From assembly GCF_004341515.1 (NCBI RefSeq), contig NZ_SLZF01000002.1, forward strand, positions 248,001 to 312,000: 64,000 bases of DNA, read 5' to 3'. Shown here piece after piece: positions 8,354-17,326 of this stretch. Position 1 is the stretch's first letter, and every line of letters begins with the position of its first letter. The notes under the pieces were generated by a model. That model searched no databases, had not been told where the DNA came from, and saw only the letters and a list, made by a program, of their open reading frames with translations. The DNA is from Allobosea sp. BK604. Lineage in GTDB: Bacteria; Pseudomonadota; Alphaproteobacteria; Rhizobiales; Beijerinckiaceae. Position numbers and translations under genes: made by a program.

Positions 8354-8974
8354 ATGACCAAGGCCACCCCTATCGATGCGGCCGACCGCCCGCGACGCCG
8401 CGATGCCGCCGCGACCCGCGCGGCCATTCTCGCCTCGGCGCGACGCGCCTTCGCGGAGGCCGGCTATGACGGGGCGGGCGTGCGCGAGATCGCGGCCGGG
8501 GCCGGCGTCACGGCGATGCTGGTCAACCGCTATTTCGGCTCGAAGGAGAAGCTGTTCGCCGAGGTGATCGCCGCCACTATGGCGGCGCCGACGATCCTGA
8601 CGCCGCAGAATCTCGCATCTCCCCGGCTCGGGGAGACGATCGCCCGAACGCTGGTCGAGATCACCAGGACGGGCGACACCCCGCTCGAAGGCTTCCTGAT
8701 CATGCTGCACTCGGCCTCCAGCAAGCGCGCGGCGGAGATCGGGCGCGAGCAGATCGAGCATGGTCACCAGAAGACGATGGCGTCCGCATTGCGGGGTGCA
8801 CTCGCGCCCGAGCGCGCCGCGCTGATCCTGTCGATGGTCGCGGGGATCCAGGTGATGCGGCAAATGATGGGGCTGCCTGCCCTGGCCAAAGCCGAGCCGG
8901 AGGCGCTGGTGAAGCTGCTCGCCCCGCTGTTCCAGCAGCTCATCGACGGCGATACCGAGGCGAGCGGGCGCTGA
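8354..8974 (+). CDS. TetR family transcriptional regulator
   Basis: Encodes 206 residues. The N-terminal TetR helix-turn-helix is clear: AAILASARRAFAEAGYDGAG, then VREIAAGAGVTAMLVNRYFG and SKEKLFAEVI (about residues 20-70). The C-terminal ligand domain is variable and gives no ligand hint. It lies divergent to a methyltransferase-reductase pair, and a 14-bp dyad lies right before its start. I infer that it represses itself and the divergent genes until a small molecule binds. The stop is 28 bases from the convergent DUF2244 gene. Confidence 0.88.
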   Translation: MTKATPIDAADRPRRRDAAATRAAILASARRAFAEAGYDGAGVREIAAGAGVTAMLVNRYFGSKEKLFAEVIAATMAAPTILTPQNLASPRLGETIARTLVEITRTGDTPLEGFLIMLHSASSKRAAEIGREQIEHGHQKTMASALRGALAPERAALILSMVAGIQVMRQMMGLPALAKAEPEALVKLLAPLFQQLIDGDTEASGR

Positions 8975-9002
8975 CTTCGCCCGGCCCTTTCGTCCGGCGC
9001 CG

Positions 9003-9548
9003 TCAGCTCTGGGCGGCCTCGTAATCCGGTCCGCGCCGCGCGCTCGCCAGCGCCGAGCCGAGCGCATCGGCGAAGCCGGCCCGTTCCTGCGGCGAGAGCG
9101 CCGAGGCGATCGAGGTGCTGCGGCCGCGCGAGACGAGGTTCAGCCCGAGCAAGCCGTAATCCTGGTCATGCTCGCGCTCCAGCCGGGTCCAGGCCGGGTT
9201 GGAGCGCCAGACGGCCTCCTTGCCGTGATGCGAAACCTTGCGCAGCAGCACTTCGAGCGGCGTCACGACGATCCGTTCGAAGGCGCGGGCCGCACGGAAG
9301 TTGACGTGGAAGGCGATGAAGAGCGCGAGCACGTCGATGCCGAAGAATCCGGCCACCGGCCAGGCGCCGAGCACGACGAACGGGATCGAGGAGACCACGC
9401 TGGCGAGGCAGACCAGCGTCATCACGATACGGAAGCCGCTGACCCCGAGCGAGCGATGCGGCGTGATCGTGGCGTCGAAGACCGGGCGCTCCGCTTGCGC
9501 TGCGTGCGCGGCGATCGCCTCGCCGGAATCGGGCTTGCCCAGGGACAT
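9003..9548 (-). CDS. DUF2244 membrane protein
   Basis: Encodes 181 residues from ATG 9548. After a hydrophilic start (about 1-25) there is the DUF2244 signature ATITPHRSLG, followed by two hydrophobic helices (roughly residues 35-55 and 60-80) and a cytoplasmic C-terminal part with the family block VWRSNPAWTRLERE. DUF2244 proteins are small inner-membrane proteins common in alphaproteobacteria and have no known function. The start is only 20 bases from the divergent nth start, so the two genes share a very short promoter gap. A longer in-frame start (9617) would run into nth and is not needed. Confidence 0.75.
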   Translation of the reverse strand: MSLGKPDSGEAIAAHAAQAERPVFDATITPHRSLGVSGFRIVMTLVCLASVVSSIPFVVLGAWPVAGFFGIDVLALFIAFHVNFRAARAFERIVVTPLEVLLRKVSHHGKEAVWRSNPAWTRLEREHDQDYGLLGLNLVSRGRSTSIASALSPQERAGFADALGSALASARRGPDYEAAQS

Positions 9549-9568
9549 CCGGCGATTATAACGCCGCC

Positions 9569-10270
9569 ATGAGCGAGAGGAACAGGCCTGTGAGCCCAAG
9601 CCCCAGGCCGAAGACAATCACGACGCCGCGACCACGCAAGCCGGCCGAGATCCGCGAGATCTTCGAACGTTTCCGCTCCGCCAATCCTGAGCCCAAGGGC
9701 GAGCTCGAGCATACCAACCCGTTCACCCTGCTCGTCGCCGTCGTGCTCTCGGCGCAAGCAACCGATGCCGGCGTCAACAAGGCGACGCGCAAGCTGTTCG
9801 AGCTCGCCGACACGCCCGAGAAGATGCTGGCGCTTGGCGAGGACAAGGTGCGCGATCTGATCAAGACGATCGGGCTCTACCGCAACAAGGCCAGGAACGT
9901 CGTCCTGCTCAGCGAGAAGCTGATCGCCGAATTCGGCAGCGAGGTTCCGATGAGCCGCGAGGCGCTGGAAAGCCTGCCCGGAGTCGGCCGCAAGACCGCC
10001 AATGTCGTGCTCAACATCGCCTTCGGCGAGATCACGCATGCGGTCGACACCCATGTCTTCCGCGTCTCCAATCGGCTGCGCATCGCGCCCGGCAAAAACG
10101 TCCTGGCCGTGGAGATGGGGCTGGAGAAGGCGGTTCCGGCCGAATTCGGCCGCCATGCGCATCATTGGCTGATCCTGCACGGACGCTATACCTGCAAGGC
10201 GCTCAGGCCCGAATGCGAGCGCTGCATCCAGAACGACCTATGCGACTCATCCGACAAAAGGGTCGCTTGA
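9569..10270 (+). CDS. nth: Endonuclease III
   Basis: Encodes 233 residues. The helix-hairpin-helix is LPGVGRKTANVVLN, with the catalytic Lys at 142 and Asp at 160 (HAVDTHV). Four cysteines at 209, 216, 219 and 225 (spacing C-x6-C-x2-C-x5-C) bind the 4Fe-4S cluster. This is the base-excision repair glycosylase/AP-lyase for oxidised pyrimidines. The first 25 residues are Pro- and Arg-rich and probably disordered, longer than in E. coli. Divergent from the DUF2244 gene with 20 bases between starts. All catalytic and cluster residues are present, so I expect an active enzyme. Confidence 0.95.
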   Translation: MSERNRPVSPSPRPKTITTPRPRKPAEIREIFERFRSANPEPKGELEHTNPFTLLVAVVLSAQATDAGVNKATRKLFELADTPEKMLALGEDKVRDLIKTIGLYRNKARNVVLLSEKLIAEFGSEVPMSREALESLPGVGRKTANVVLNIAFGEITHAVDTHVFRVSNRLRIAPGKNVLAVEMGLEKAVPAEFGRHAHHWLILHGRYTCKALRPECERCIQNDLCDSSDKRVA

Positions 10271-10376
10271 CGCTACTTCCGCGATAGGCTCACCTCTGCC
10301 GCACAGGCGCTCCGGACGCTGACCCAGGCGATCCCCAAAAGAGAGCGCGAGGCCAGAGGAAATGCGGGAGATTGCC

Positions 10377-11426
10377 ATGATCAAGCAGATGATTCTTGCT
10401 GCCGGCCTGGCCGTTGCGGCCATGGGCGTGTCGTCGGCCGCCCTCGCCCAGGCCAAGGGGCCGGTGATCGGCGTCAGCTGGTCGAACTTCCAGGAAGAGC
10501 GCTGGAAAACCGACGAGGCCGCGATCAAGGCGGCGATCGAGAAAGTCGGCGGCACCTATCTCTCGGCCGATGCGCAATCGTCGCCGGCCAAGCAGCTCAC
10601 CGATGTCGAGAGCCTGATCTCGCGCGGTGCCAAGGCAATCATCGTGCTGGCGCAGGATGCGCAGGCGGTTCGCCCGGCCGTGCAGAAGGCGGTGAACGAG
10701 GGCATCGCCGTCGTCGGCTATGACCGGCTGATCGAGATCCCGCAGGCCTTCTACCTGACCTTCGACAATGTCGAGGTCGGCAGGATGATGGCGCGCGAGA
10801 TCCAGAAGGCGAAACCTGAGGGCAACTACGCGTTCATCAAGGGCTCCAGCGCCGATCCCAACGCCAATTTCCTCTACCAGGGCTCGATCGAGGTGCTGAA
10901 ACCCGCGATCGACGCCGGCAAGATCAAGAATGTCGGCGAGGCCTTCACCGATGGCTGGCTGCCGGCCAACGCCCAGCGCAACATGGAGCAGATCCTGACG
11001 CGCAACTCGAACAAGGTCGACGCCGTGGTCGCCGCCAATGACGGCACGGCCGGCGGCGCGATCGCCGCGATGGCGGCGCAGGGGCTCGCCGGCTCGGTGC
11101 CGGTCTCCGGCCAGGACGCCGACCGCGCGGCGCTGAACCGCGTCGCGCTGGGGACTCAGACCGTGACGATCTGGAAGGATGCGCGCGAGCTCGGGCGCAA
11201 CGCGGCGGAGATCGCCATCAAGCTCGCCGGCGGTGCCAAGCTCACCGAGATCGCCGGCGCGAAGAGCTGGAACGAGGGTCCGACCAAGCAGGCCATGACC
11301 GCGCTCTTCCTGACGCCCGTGCCGGTGACCAAGGACAATCTCAACGTCGTGATCGAGGCCGGCTGGGCGCCGAAGGCTGCTGTCTGCCAGGGCGTCGCCC
11401 CCGGCAAGGCCAAGGCCTGTGACTGA
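10377..11426 (+). CDS. xylF: Xylose-type sugar ABC transporter, periplasmic binding protein
   Basis: Encodes 349 residues. A signal peptide covers about residues 1-24 (ending ALAQ). The mature protein has the XylF/RbsB (Peripla_BP) pattern: [53 protein letters not shown] and [13 protein letters not shown]. The N-F-Q-E-E-R-W block is characteristic of D-xylose binding proteins. ATG 10377 is preferred (GGGAG six bases upstream); ATG 10362 is in frame and also possible. The gene overlaps xylH by 8 bases and is the first of a three-gene operon. It should deliver D-xylose or a related pentose to XylH in the membrane. Confidence 0.88.
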   Translation: MIKQMILAAGLAVAAMGVSSAALAQAKGPVIGVSWSNFQEERWKTDEAAIKAAIEKVGGTYLSADAQSSPAKQLTDVESLISRGAKAIIVLAQDAQAVRPAVQKAVNEGIAVVGYDRLIEIPQAFYLTFDNVEVGRMMAREIQKAKPEGNYAFIKGSSADPNANFLYQGSIEVLKPAIDAGKIKNVGEAFTDGWLPANAQRNMEQILTRNSNKVDAVVAANDGTAGGAIAAMAAQGLAGSVPVSGQDADRAALNRVALGTQTVTIWKDARELGRNAAEIAIKLAGGAKLTEIAGAKSWNEGPTKQAMTALFLTPVPVTKDNLNVVIEAGWAPKAAVCQGVAPGKAKACD

Positions 11427-12720
11427 GATCGCACCCGCGCAGGCTCCGGGACAGAGCGCCCGGAGCCTCGCCGACCGGCTGCGCGAGATCGAGTTCGACC
11501 CGCGCATGATCGGCATGGTGCTGGCGCTGGCGGTGATCTGGCTCGGCTTCGACTGGCTCTCGGGCGGCGCCTTCCTCACGCCGCGCAATCTCTGGAACCT
11601 CTCGGTCCAGACCGCCTCGGTGGCGGTGATGGCCTGCGGCATGGTGCTGGTCATCGTCACCCGCAATATCGATCTCTCCGTCGGCTCCATGCTCGGCTTC
11701 GTCGGCATGGTTACCGGCCTCGTGCAGGCGCGGCTCCTGCCGGAGATGATCGGCTTCGAGCACCCGGCGACCTGGCTGATCAGCATCGCCGTCGCAATTG
11801 CGCTCGGCGGGCTGATCGGCCTGTTCCAGGGCGCGCTGATCGCCTATCTCGCGATCCCCTCCTTCATCGTCACGCTCGGCGGGCTTCTGGTCTGGCGCGG
11901 CGCGGCCTGGTGGGTGACGCAGGGCCAGACCATCGCGCCGATGGATTCACGCTTCAAGCCGCTCGGCGGCGGTATCGAGGGCGCGATCGGCACCAGCGCC
12001 TCCTGGGCGATCGGCCTGCTGATCTGCGCACTGATCCTCGTCGGCATGGCATTCGCGCGGCGCCGGCGGCGCAAATTCGGGTTCAGCCTGCGGCCGCTCT
12101 GGGCCGAGATCGCCATGGCCGCGCTGAGCTGCGGCATCGTGCTCGGCGCCGTGCTGATCGCCAATTCCTATGCACTGCCCGCCGGCATCGCCCGTCGCCT
12201 CGTCGAGGCGCGCGGCCAGGTGTGGCCGGAGGGCGGGCTGATCATCGGCCATGGGCTCGCCGTGCCCGTGCTGCTGGCACTCGCCGTCGGGGTGGCAATG
12301 AGCTTCCTGACCAAGAGGCTGCGCTTCGGCCGCTATGTCTTCGCCATCGGCGGCAATCCGGAAGCGGCGCAGCTCTCCGGCGTCAACACGCGCAAGGTGT
12401 TGATGCTGGTCTTCGGGCTGATGGGCGCGCTCGTCGGCATCGCCGCCTGTATCTCGACGGCACGGCTCGACGCCGCCACCAACTCGGCCGGCACGCTCGA
12501 CGAGCTCTATGTCATCGCCGCCGCGGTGATCGGCGGGACCTCGCTTGCCGGCGGCATCGGCTCGGTCACCGGCGCGATGCTGGGCGCCCTGGTGATGCAA
12601 TCGCTGCAATCGGGCATGGTGCTGATCGGACTGGACACGCCGCTGCAGAACATCGTCGTCGGCCTCGTGCTCGTCGTCGCCGTCTGGCTCGACGGCATCT
12701 ATCGCCGCAAGCTGAGCTGA
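11419..12720 (+). CDS. xylH: Xylose-type sugar ABC transporter, permease
   Basis: Encodes 433 residues, many of them in long hydrophobic helices of the BPD_transp_2 fold. Conserved blocks include [48 protein letters not shown] and [21 protein letters not shown]; the N-I-D-L-S-V-G-S segment is diagnostic of sugar permeases of the RbsC/XylH type. It is the inner-membrane channel of the importer. The start overlaps the end of xylF by 8 bases, which suggests translational coupling. xylG follows after 11 bases. Confidence 0.9.
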   Translation: MTEIAPAQAPGQSARSLADRLREIEFDPRMIGMVLALAVIWLGFDWLSGGAFLTPRNLWNLSVQTASVAVMACGMVLVIVTRNIDLSVGSMLGFVGMVTGLVQARLLPEMIGFEHPATWLISIAVAIALGGLIGLFQGALIAYLAIPSFIVTLGGLLVWRGAAWWVTQGQTIAPMDSRFKPLGGGIEGAIGTSASWAIGLLICALILVGMAFARRRRRKFGFSLRPLWAEIAMAALSCGIVLGAVLIANSYALPAGIARRLVEARGQVWPEGGLIIGHGLAVPVLLALAVGVAMSFLTKRLRFGRYVFAIGGNPEAAQLSGVNTRKVLMLVFGLMGALVGIAACISTARLDAATNSAGTLDELYVIAAAVIGGTSLAGGIGSVTGAMLGALVMQSLQSGMVLIGLDTPLQNIVVGLVLVVAVWLDGIYRRKLS

Positions 12721-12731
12721 GGGAGGAAGCC

Positions 12732-13532
12732 ATGAGCCTCGCTGAAGCCCGGCAACCCGCCACCACCCCGCTGGTCGAGATGCGCGACATCTCGATCGCC
12801 TTCGGCGGCATCAAGGCGGTCGACACCGTCAGCGTCCACCTTCACCCGGGCGAGGTCGTCGGCCTGCTCGGCCATAACGGCGCCGGCAAGTCGACGCTGA
12901 TCAAGATCCTGTCCGGCGCCTATCGCGCCGATGCCGGCGAGATCCTGATCAGCGGCGAGTCGGTCTCGATCTCCTCGCCACGCGACGCCAAGCGCCACGG
13001 CATCGAGACGATCTACCAGACGCTGGCGCTGGCCGATAATGTCGATGCCGCCGCCAATATCTTCCTCGGCCGCGAGCTGCTGACGCCGTGGCGCACGCTC
13101 GACGACAGCGCCATGGAGGCCGAGACCCGCAAGGTGATGGGCCGGCTCAACCCGCATTTCCGCCGCTTCAAGGAGCCGGTGAAGGCGCTGTCCGGCGGCC
13201 AGCGCCAGTCGGTCGCGATCGCGCGGGCGATCTATTTCAACGCCCGCGTGCTGATCATGGACGAGCCGACGGCGGCGCTCGGCCCAGCCGAGACCAAGCA
13301 GGTCGCCGACCTCATTCTCGAACTCAAGAAGCAGGGCATCGGCATCTTCCTGATCAGCCATGACCTGCACGATGTCTTCGATCTCGCCGACCGGGTCAGC
13401 GTGATGAAGAACGGCCGCGTCGTCGGCACCGCCCGCACCAGCGACGTGACGCAGGACGAGGTGTTGGGGATGATCATCTCCGGCAAATGCCCGGCGGGGG
13501 CCGTGCCCGGACCGGGCGCGCTACGGGGCTAG
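12732..13532 (+). CDS. xylG: Sugar ABC transporter, single-domain ATPase
   Basis: Encodes 266 residues from an ATG with GGGAGGAAG upstream. Walker A GHNGAGKS is at 47-54, LSGGQ at 153-157, Walker B LIMDEP at 174-179 and the switch His in [10 protein letters not shown]. It has only one nucleotide-binding domain, unlike the two-domain XylG of E. coli, so two copies must pair in the complex, as for the FrcA-like ATPases of rhizobia. The segment [19 protein letters not shown] is typical of this short branch. The C-terminus ends in a Pro/Gly-rich tail. The symbol follows the operon context; an FrcA-like name would also fit. Confidence 0.85.
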   Translation: MSLAEARQPATTPLVEMRDISIAFGGIKAVDTVSVHLHPGEVVGLLGHNGAGKSTLIKILSGAYRADAGEILISGESVSISSPRDAKRHGIETIYQTLALADNVDAAANIFLGRELLTPWRTLDDSAMEAETRKVMGRLNPHFRRFKEPVKALSGGQRQSVAIARAIYFNARVLIMDEPTAALGPAETKQVADLILELKKQGIGIFLISHDLHDVFDLADRVSVMKNGRVVGTARTSDVTQDEVLGMIISGKCPAGAVPGPGALRG

Positions 13533-13578
13533 CCTGCCTGAAAACCCGCCAAATGACGGTGCTCGGCATCAGATCAAT

Positions 13579-13622
13579 ATAGTTGACTAGGAAATCACAT
13601 CGAGATAGTTTCCTAGTCAATC
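13579..13622. promoter_or_regulatory. Two tandem MarR operator candidates
   Basis: Two 18-bp direct repeats fit ATAGTT-NN-CTAG-NN-AATC at 13579-13596 and 13605-13622, 26 bases apart. Read the other way, the same DNA is a 12-bp perfect inverted repeat, TTGACTAGGAAA (13583-13594) and TTTCCTAGTCAA (13609-13620). The second site ends 13 bases before the MarR start codon. The 11-mer ATAGTTGACTA in the first site recurs at 16463 upstream of the IlvD/Edd dehydratase gene. Confidence 0.7.
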
Positions 13623-13634
13623 AATGAGGTCTCG

Positions 13635-14096
13635 ATGGTACCGCCTCCGTCCGTTTCTGATCTGACCGTCCATATCGGCTTCTGGCTGCGAATGGTGTCC
13701 AACCATGTTTCCCATGCTTTCGCGGCCAAGCTGGCTGACAAGGAGGTGACGGTCGCCGAATGGTGCCTGATGCGCAGCCTTTATGCCACGGAGCCGATGC
13801 CACCCAGCCGGGTCGCGGACGAGATGGGCATGACGAGGGGCGCGATCACCAAGCTCGCCGACAGACTCATCGCGAAGTCGCTGGTCGTGCGCGCAGCCAA
13901 CGCGAATGATGGCCGCGCACAGACATTGGCCCTGACGAAGCGCGGGACGGACCTCGTGCCGGTGCTCGCGGCGCTCGCAGATCGCAATGACGCTGAATTC
14001 TTCGACGCGCTGACGGCTGATGAACGAAGGACGCTGGAGCGTCTTCTGAAGAGCCTGGCCGAGCGCGGCCACATGACCGCAATCCCGGTCGAATGA
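13635..14096 (+). CDS. MarR family transcriptional regulator
   Basis: Encodes 153 residues with a MarR winged helix: LTVHIGFWLRMVSNHVSHAF, VAEWCLMRSLY, PSRVADEMGMTRGAITKLAD (recognition helix) and the wing ANANDGRAQTLALTKRG. MarR dimers bind palindromes near their own promoter and leave on ligand binding. Two operator candidates lie directly upstream, so autoregulation is likely; a matching 11-mer in front of the sugar-acid dehydratase gene (16463) suggests a second target. It follows the xylFHG operon by about 100 bases and its stop overlaps a possible upstream start of the DUF1398 gene, so those two may be cotranscribed. Confidence 0.88.
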   Translation: MVPPPSVSDLTVHIGFWLRMVSNHVSHAFAAKLADKEVTVAEWCLMRSLYATEPMPPSRVADEMGMTRGAITKLADRLIAKSLVVRAANANDGRAQTLALTKRGTDLVPVLAALADRNDAEFFDALTADERRTLERLLKSLAERGHMTAIPVE

Positions 14097-14128
14097 ACGC
14101 GGGCGAGCCTCATCACGGAGAAACAGCG

Positions 14129-14533
14129 ATGGACGATCAACAGAAGAGCGCCGCCCGGACCTGTCTTGAAGCAGCCGCGGGCAACAGCATGACCTTTCCA
14201 CAAATTGTAGGAACGTTGATGAAAGCCGGCTTCGAAAGCTATGCGATCGACTTCCGGCGGGCGACCGCGACTTACTACCTGCCTGACGGGGAGAGCATCG
14301 AGCTGCCGACCCATCACATCCACGCGGCCGTCGCGCCGATTTTCGATGCCGCCCTGGTACAGGCTGCGATCAGGGAAGCGCAGCAACTGGTGCCTGGATA
14401 TACGTACAAGGGTTTCTGCGAGAAGGTCGTGGCAGCGGGGTGTGCCGGCTACATCGTGTCTTTCTCCGGCCGCCGCGCGCTCTATATCGGCCGCACCGCC
14501 GAAACCCACGTCGAACAATTTCCAAATCAATAG
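14129..14533 (+). CDS. DUF1398 family protein
   Basis: Encodes 134 residues from ATG 14129 (CACGGAG upstream); an in-frame ATG at 14093 overlaps the MarR stop as ATGA and is the alternative start. The sequence FPQIVGTLMKAGFESYAIDF followed by RRATATYYLPDGESIEL is characteristic of DUF1398, a family of small soluble proteins such as E. coli YbcV with no proven role. The C-terminal part ends GRRALYIGRTAETHVEQFP. It probably sits in one transcript with the MarR gene and may be part of its response. Confidence 0.8.
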   Translation: MDDQQKSAARTCLEAAAGNSMTFPQIVGTLMKAGFESYAIDFRRATATYYLPDGESIELPTHHIHAAVAPIFDAALVQAAIREAQQLVPGYTYKGFCEKVVAAGCAGYIVSFSGRRALYIGRTAETHVEQFPNQ

Positions 14534-14585
14534 GCAACGCGCACTCCCCGCCATGCCCGGCCTGTCCGACCATGGCGGGAGGAAC

Positions 14586-16322
14586 TCAGGAAAACCGCGC
14601 TTCCGGGTCCGGAATCACACCCGGCTTCGCCAGGAAGTCGAGGTCGCAGCCCTCGTCGGCCTGCAGCACATGCTCGATATGGAGCATGCCGAAGCCGCGC
14701 TCGTAATGCGGCGGCGGCGGCGTCCATTCCGCGCGGCGCTTCTCCAGTTCGGCCTCGTCGACCAGCAGGTCGAGCACGCGGCCCTCGACATCGAGCGAGA
14801 TCAGGTCGCCGTCGCGAACGAAGGCGAGCGGGCCTCCGACGCGGCTTTCCGGGCAGACATGCAGGATGCAGGTGCCGTAGCTCGTGCCGGACATGCGCGC
14901 ATCGGAGATGCGGACCATGTCGCGCACGCCCTGCTCGAGCAGCTTCTTCGGGATCGGCAGCATGCCCCATTCCGGCATGCCGGGCGCGCCGACCGGGCCG
15001 GCATCCTGCAGCACGAGCACGCTGTCGGCCGTCACCGGCAGGTCGGGATCGTCGATGCGTGCGAGCATGTCCTTGAAATTGCGGAAGACGACGGCCGGGC
15101 CGGTATGCTTCTGCAGGCGCGGATCGGCGGCGGCGCGCTTGATCACCGCGCCGCGCGGGGCGAGGTTGCCGCGGATGACGACGAGGCCGCCGGCGCCGTA
15201 GACCGGATTCTCCGCCGGCCGGATGACGTCCTCGTTGAAGACCGTCGCATCCGCGATGTTCTCACCCAGCGTCTTGCCTGTGACGGTCATGCAGGAGAGG
15301 TCGAGATGATCCTCCAGCCGCTTCAGCAGGGCGAGCAGCCCGCCGGCATAGTAGAAATCCTCCATCAGATACTGGCCGCTCGGCTGCACGTTGCAGAGCA
15401 CCGGTACGGATTCGCTGGCGGCGCCGAAATCGTCGAGCGTCAGCTCCAGCCCGAGCCGGCGCGCCATGGCGATGAGGTGGATCAGCGAGTTGGTCGAACC
15501 AGAGAGCGCCATGTCGGCGATGACGGCGTTGAGGAAGCTCGCGCGCGTCACCATGCCCTTCGGACGCAGATCCTCCCAGACCATCTCGACGATGCGGCGC
15601 CCGCACATCGAGGCCATCTGCGAATGGCGCGCATCGACGGCCGGGATCGAACTCGCGCCCGGCAAGGTGAAGCCGAGCACGTCGACGAGGCTCGTCATGG
15701 TCGAGGCCGTGCCCATCGTGTTGCAGGTGCCGGGCGAGCGCGACGTGCCCTCGCCGAAGGCGCGCCAGGTCTTCTCGTCGATCTTGCCGGCGCGGAAATC
15801 GGCCAGCGCCTTCCAGGTGCTGGAACCGGTGCCGAGATTCCAGTTCTCGCGGAAATGGCCGCGCAGCATCGCGCCGGCCGGCACGAAGATCGCGGGGATG
15901 TTCATCGAGGCCGCGCCCATGATCAGGCCCGGCGTGGTCTTGTCGCAGCCGCCGAGCAGCACGACTCCATCGATCGGATGCGAGCGCAGGATCTCCTCGG
16001 CGTCCATGGCCAGCAGGTTGCGGTAGATCAGCGTGCTTGGGCGGACATAGGTCTCGCCGACGCTGAGCGTCGGCATCACCACCGGGAAGCCGCCCTCCTG
16101 CCAGATCCCGCGCTTGATCTCCTCGATGCGCTGCGGGAAATGCGTGTGGCAGCTATTCAGGTCTGACCAGGTCGAGAGGATGCCGATGACCGGCTTTCCC
16201 TGAAAATCCTCGCTCGTATAGCCCATCTGCTTGGTGCGGTAGGACTTGTGGTTGCCCGGCTGGCCGGAGGCGCCGAACCATGTCTGGCTCCTGAGATCCT
16301 TGAGCTCGATTTTCCTGGTCAT
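14586..16322 (-). CDS. IlvD/Edd family sugar-acid dehydratase (L-arabinonate dehydratase-like)
   Basis: Encodes 578 residues, nearly the size of rhizobial L-arabinonate dehydratase. Three cysteines that bind the 2Fe-2S cluster in this family are present: C58 (LNSCHTHF), C126 (GGCDKTTPG) and C200 (SPGTCNTMG). The catalytic Ser is expected in SDARMSGTSYG. The enzyme removes water from an aldonate to give a 2-keto-3-deoxy acid. ATG 16322 gives the typical start MTRKIELKDLRSQ; a longer frame to 16367 is not supported. Its upstream gap, shared with a divergent ABC permease gene, holds a MarR-type site and a TTGTCAACAA dyad. The aldonate could be L-arabinonate, D-fuconate or D-xylonate; specificity cannot be read from sequence alone. 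Confidence 0.85.
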   Translation of the reverse strand: MTRKIELKDLRSQTWFGASGQPGNHKSYRTKQMGYTSEDFQGKPVIGILSTWSDLNSCHTHFPQRIEEIKRGIWQEGGFPVVMPTLSVGETYVRPSTLIYRNLLAMDAEEILRSHPIDGVVLLGGCDKTTPGLIMGAASMNIPAIFVPAGAMLRGHFRENWNLGTGSSTWKALADFRAGKIDEKTWRAFGEGTSRSPGTCNTMGTASTMTSLVDVLGFTLPGASSIPAVDARHSQMASMCGRRIVEMVWEDLRPKGMVTRASFLNAVIADMALSGSTNSLIHLIAMARRLGLELTLDDFGAASESVPVLCNVQPSGQYLMEDFYYAGGLLALLKRLEDHLDLSCMTVTGKTLGENIADATVFNEDVIRPAENPVYGAGGLVVIRGNLAPRGAVIKRAAADPRLQKHTGPAVVFRNFKDMLARIDDPDLPVTADSVLVLQDAGPVGAPGMPEWGMLPIPKKLLEQGVRDMVRISDARMSGTSYGTCILHVCPESRVGGPLAFVRDGDLISLDVEGRVLDLLVDEAELEKRRAEWTPPPPHYERGFGMLHIEHVLQADEGCDLDFLAKPGVIPDPEARFS

Positions 16323-16639
16323 TCCGTGCCGTCGCGAGTGAATGAGGACCGATGCGGCAGCGGGCATCTCGTCCCGGCGCGCCTGTTTTCCGGTGGCACC
16401 GCAATCGCGTTGGCCGGCCGGGCAGCGTCACTAAGGGCGCGCCTCCCGATATTGTCAACAAGATAGTTGACTATGATGGCACCATCAACGAAGCTGCCGC
16501 CAACAGAACAGGAGATGGCGCGTTGCAACGACCATCGGCTCGGGAGGAGGCGGATCTGGCAGGGACCGGCAGGGCAGCCGGCGCCATTCCGCATGCATGC
16601 GCCGCCCCGTTTAGCCGCGCCAACGTCTAGGCCCGGCCC
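16323..16639. promoter_or_regulatory. Divergent regulatory gap between dehydratase and ABC permease genes
   Basis: This 317-base gap has no gene. It contains TTGTCAACAA (16452-16461), a TTGT-NN-ACAA dyad, followed two bases on by ATAGTTGACTAT (16463-16474), an ATAGT-NN-ACTAT dyad. The second shares the 11-mer ATAGTTGACTA with the operator of the MarR gene at 13635. The first, read on the minus strand as TTGTTGACAA, recurs upstream of 22079 and 27211. I see nothing else definite in the gap. Confidence 0.55.
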
Positions 16640-17326
16640 ATGGAGAATTTCGACTTCAGCTCGGTCTTTGCCGCGTTCGATCAGCTCATGATCGGCGCCG
16701 GGCTGACGCTGCGGCTCACCGTCCAGGCCGTGATCCTCGGCATGGTCGTCGCGATCGTCGGCGCCTGGGCCAAGACCAGCGGCCCGAACTGGTCGAAGAG
16801 CGTGGTCAATGTCTATGTCGAGGTGATCAGAAACACGCCCTTCCTGCTGCAGCTCTATTTCTTCTTCTTCGGGCTGCCGGCGCTCGGCTTGCGACTGACG
16901 CCGAACCAGGCCGCGCTGCTGACCATGGTGATCAATCTCGGCGCCTACGCCACCGAGATCGTGCGCGCCGGCATCGAGGCGATCCCGCATGGGCAGATCG
17001 AGGCCGGCAAGGCGCTCGGCTTCCGTCCCCTGCAGATCTTCCGGCTGATCGTGCTGCCGCCGGCGCTGCGCATCATCTACCAGCCGCTCGCCGGCCAGTT
17101 CACCATGGTGCTGCTCGGCTCCAGCGTGGTCTCGGCGATCTCGGCGAACGAGCTGACCTCGGTGGCGAACTCGATCCAGGCCGCCAATTTCAAGACCTTC
17201 GAGACCTATCTCGTCGTCACCTTCATCTACCTGATCATGGTGCTGGTGTTCCGCGCCCTGTTCAACCTGATCTACACCCGCAGCTTCGGCAGCCATACGC
17301 AGACCAACAGGGTGCCCGGCCTATGA
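16640..17326 (+). CDS. Amino-acid-type ABC transporter permease 1
   Basis: Encodes 228 residues of the HisM/ArtQ (BPD_transp_1) type. About five hydrophobic helices are visible, and the cytoplasmic EAA loop is EAGKALGFRPLQIFRLIVLP near residues 115-135. The N-terminal block GAGLTLRLTVQAVILG and EVIRNTPFLLQLYFFFFGLP are family typical. Together with the next gene it forms the membrane part of a polar amino acid importer. The start codon overlaps nothing; the stop overlaps the start of permease 2 by four bases (ATGA), so they are coupled. No ATPase gene accompanies them here. Confidence 0.88.
   Translation: MENFDFSSVFAAFDQLMIGAGLTLRLTVQAVILGMVVAIVGAWAKTSGPNWSKSVVNVYVEVIRNTPFLLQLYFFFFGLPALGLRLTPNQAALLTMVINLGAYATEIVRAGIEAIPHGQIEAGKALGFRPLQIFRLIVLPPALRIIYQPLAGQFTMVLLGSSVVSAISANELTSVANSIQAANFKTFETYLVVTFIYLIMVLVFRALFNLIYTRSFGSHTQTNRVPGL

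Noticed and set aside
14241..16166. 641-residue + strand open frame opposite the first dehydratase
   Set aside because: Antisense to an intact IlvD/Edd gene with all cluster cysteines; composition is typical of shadow frames.
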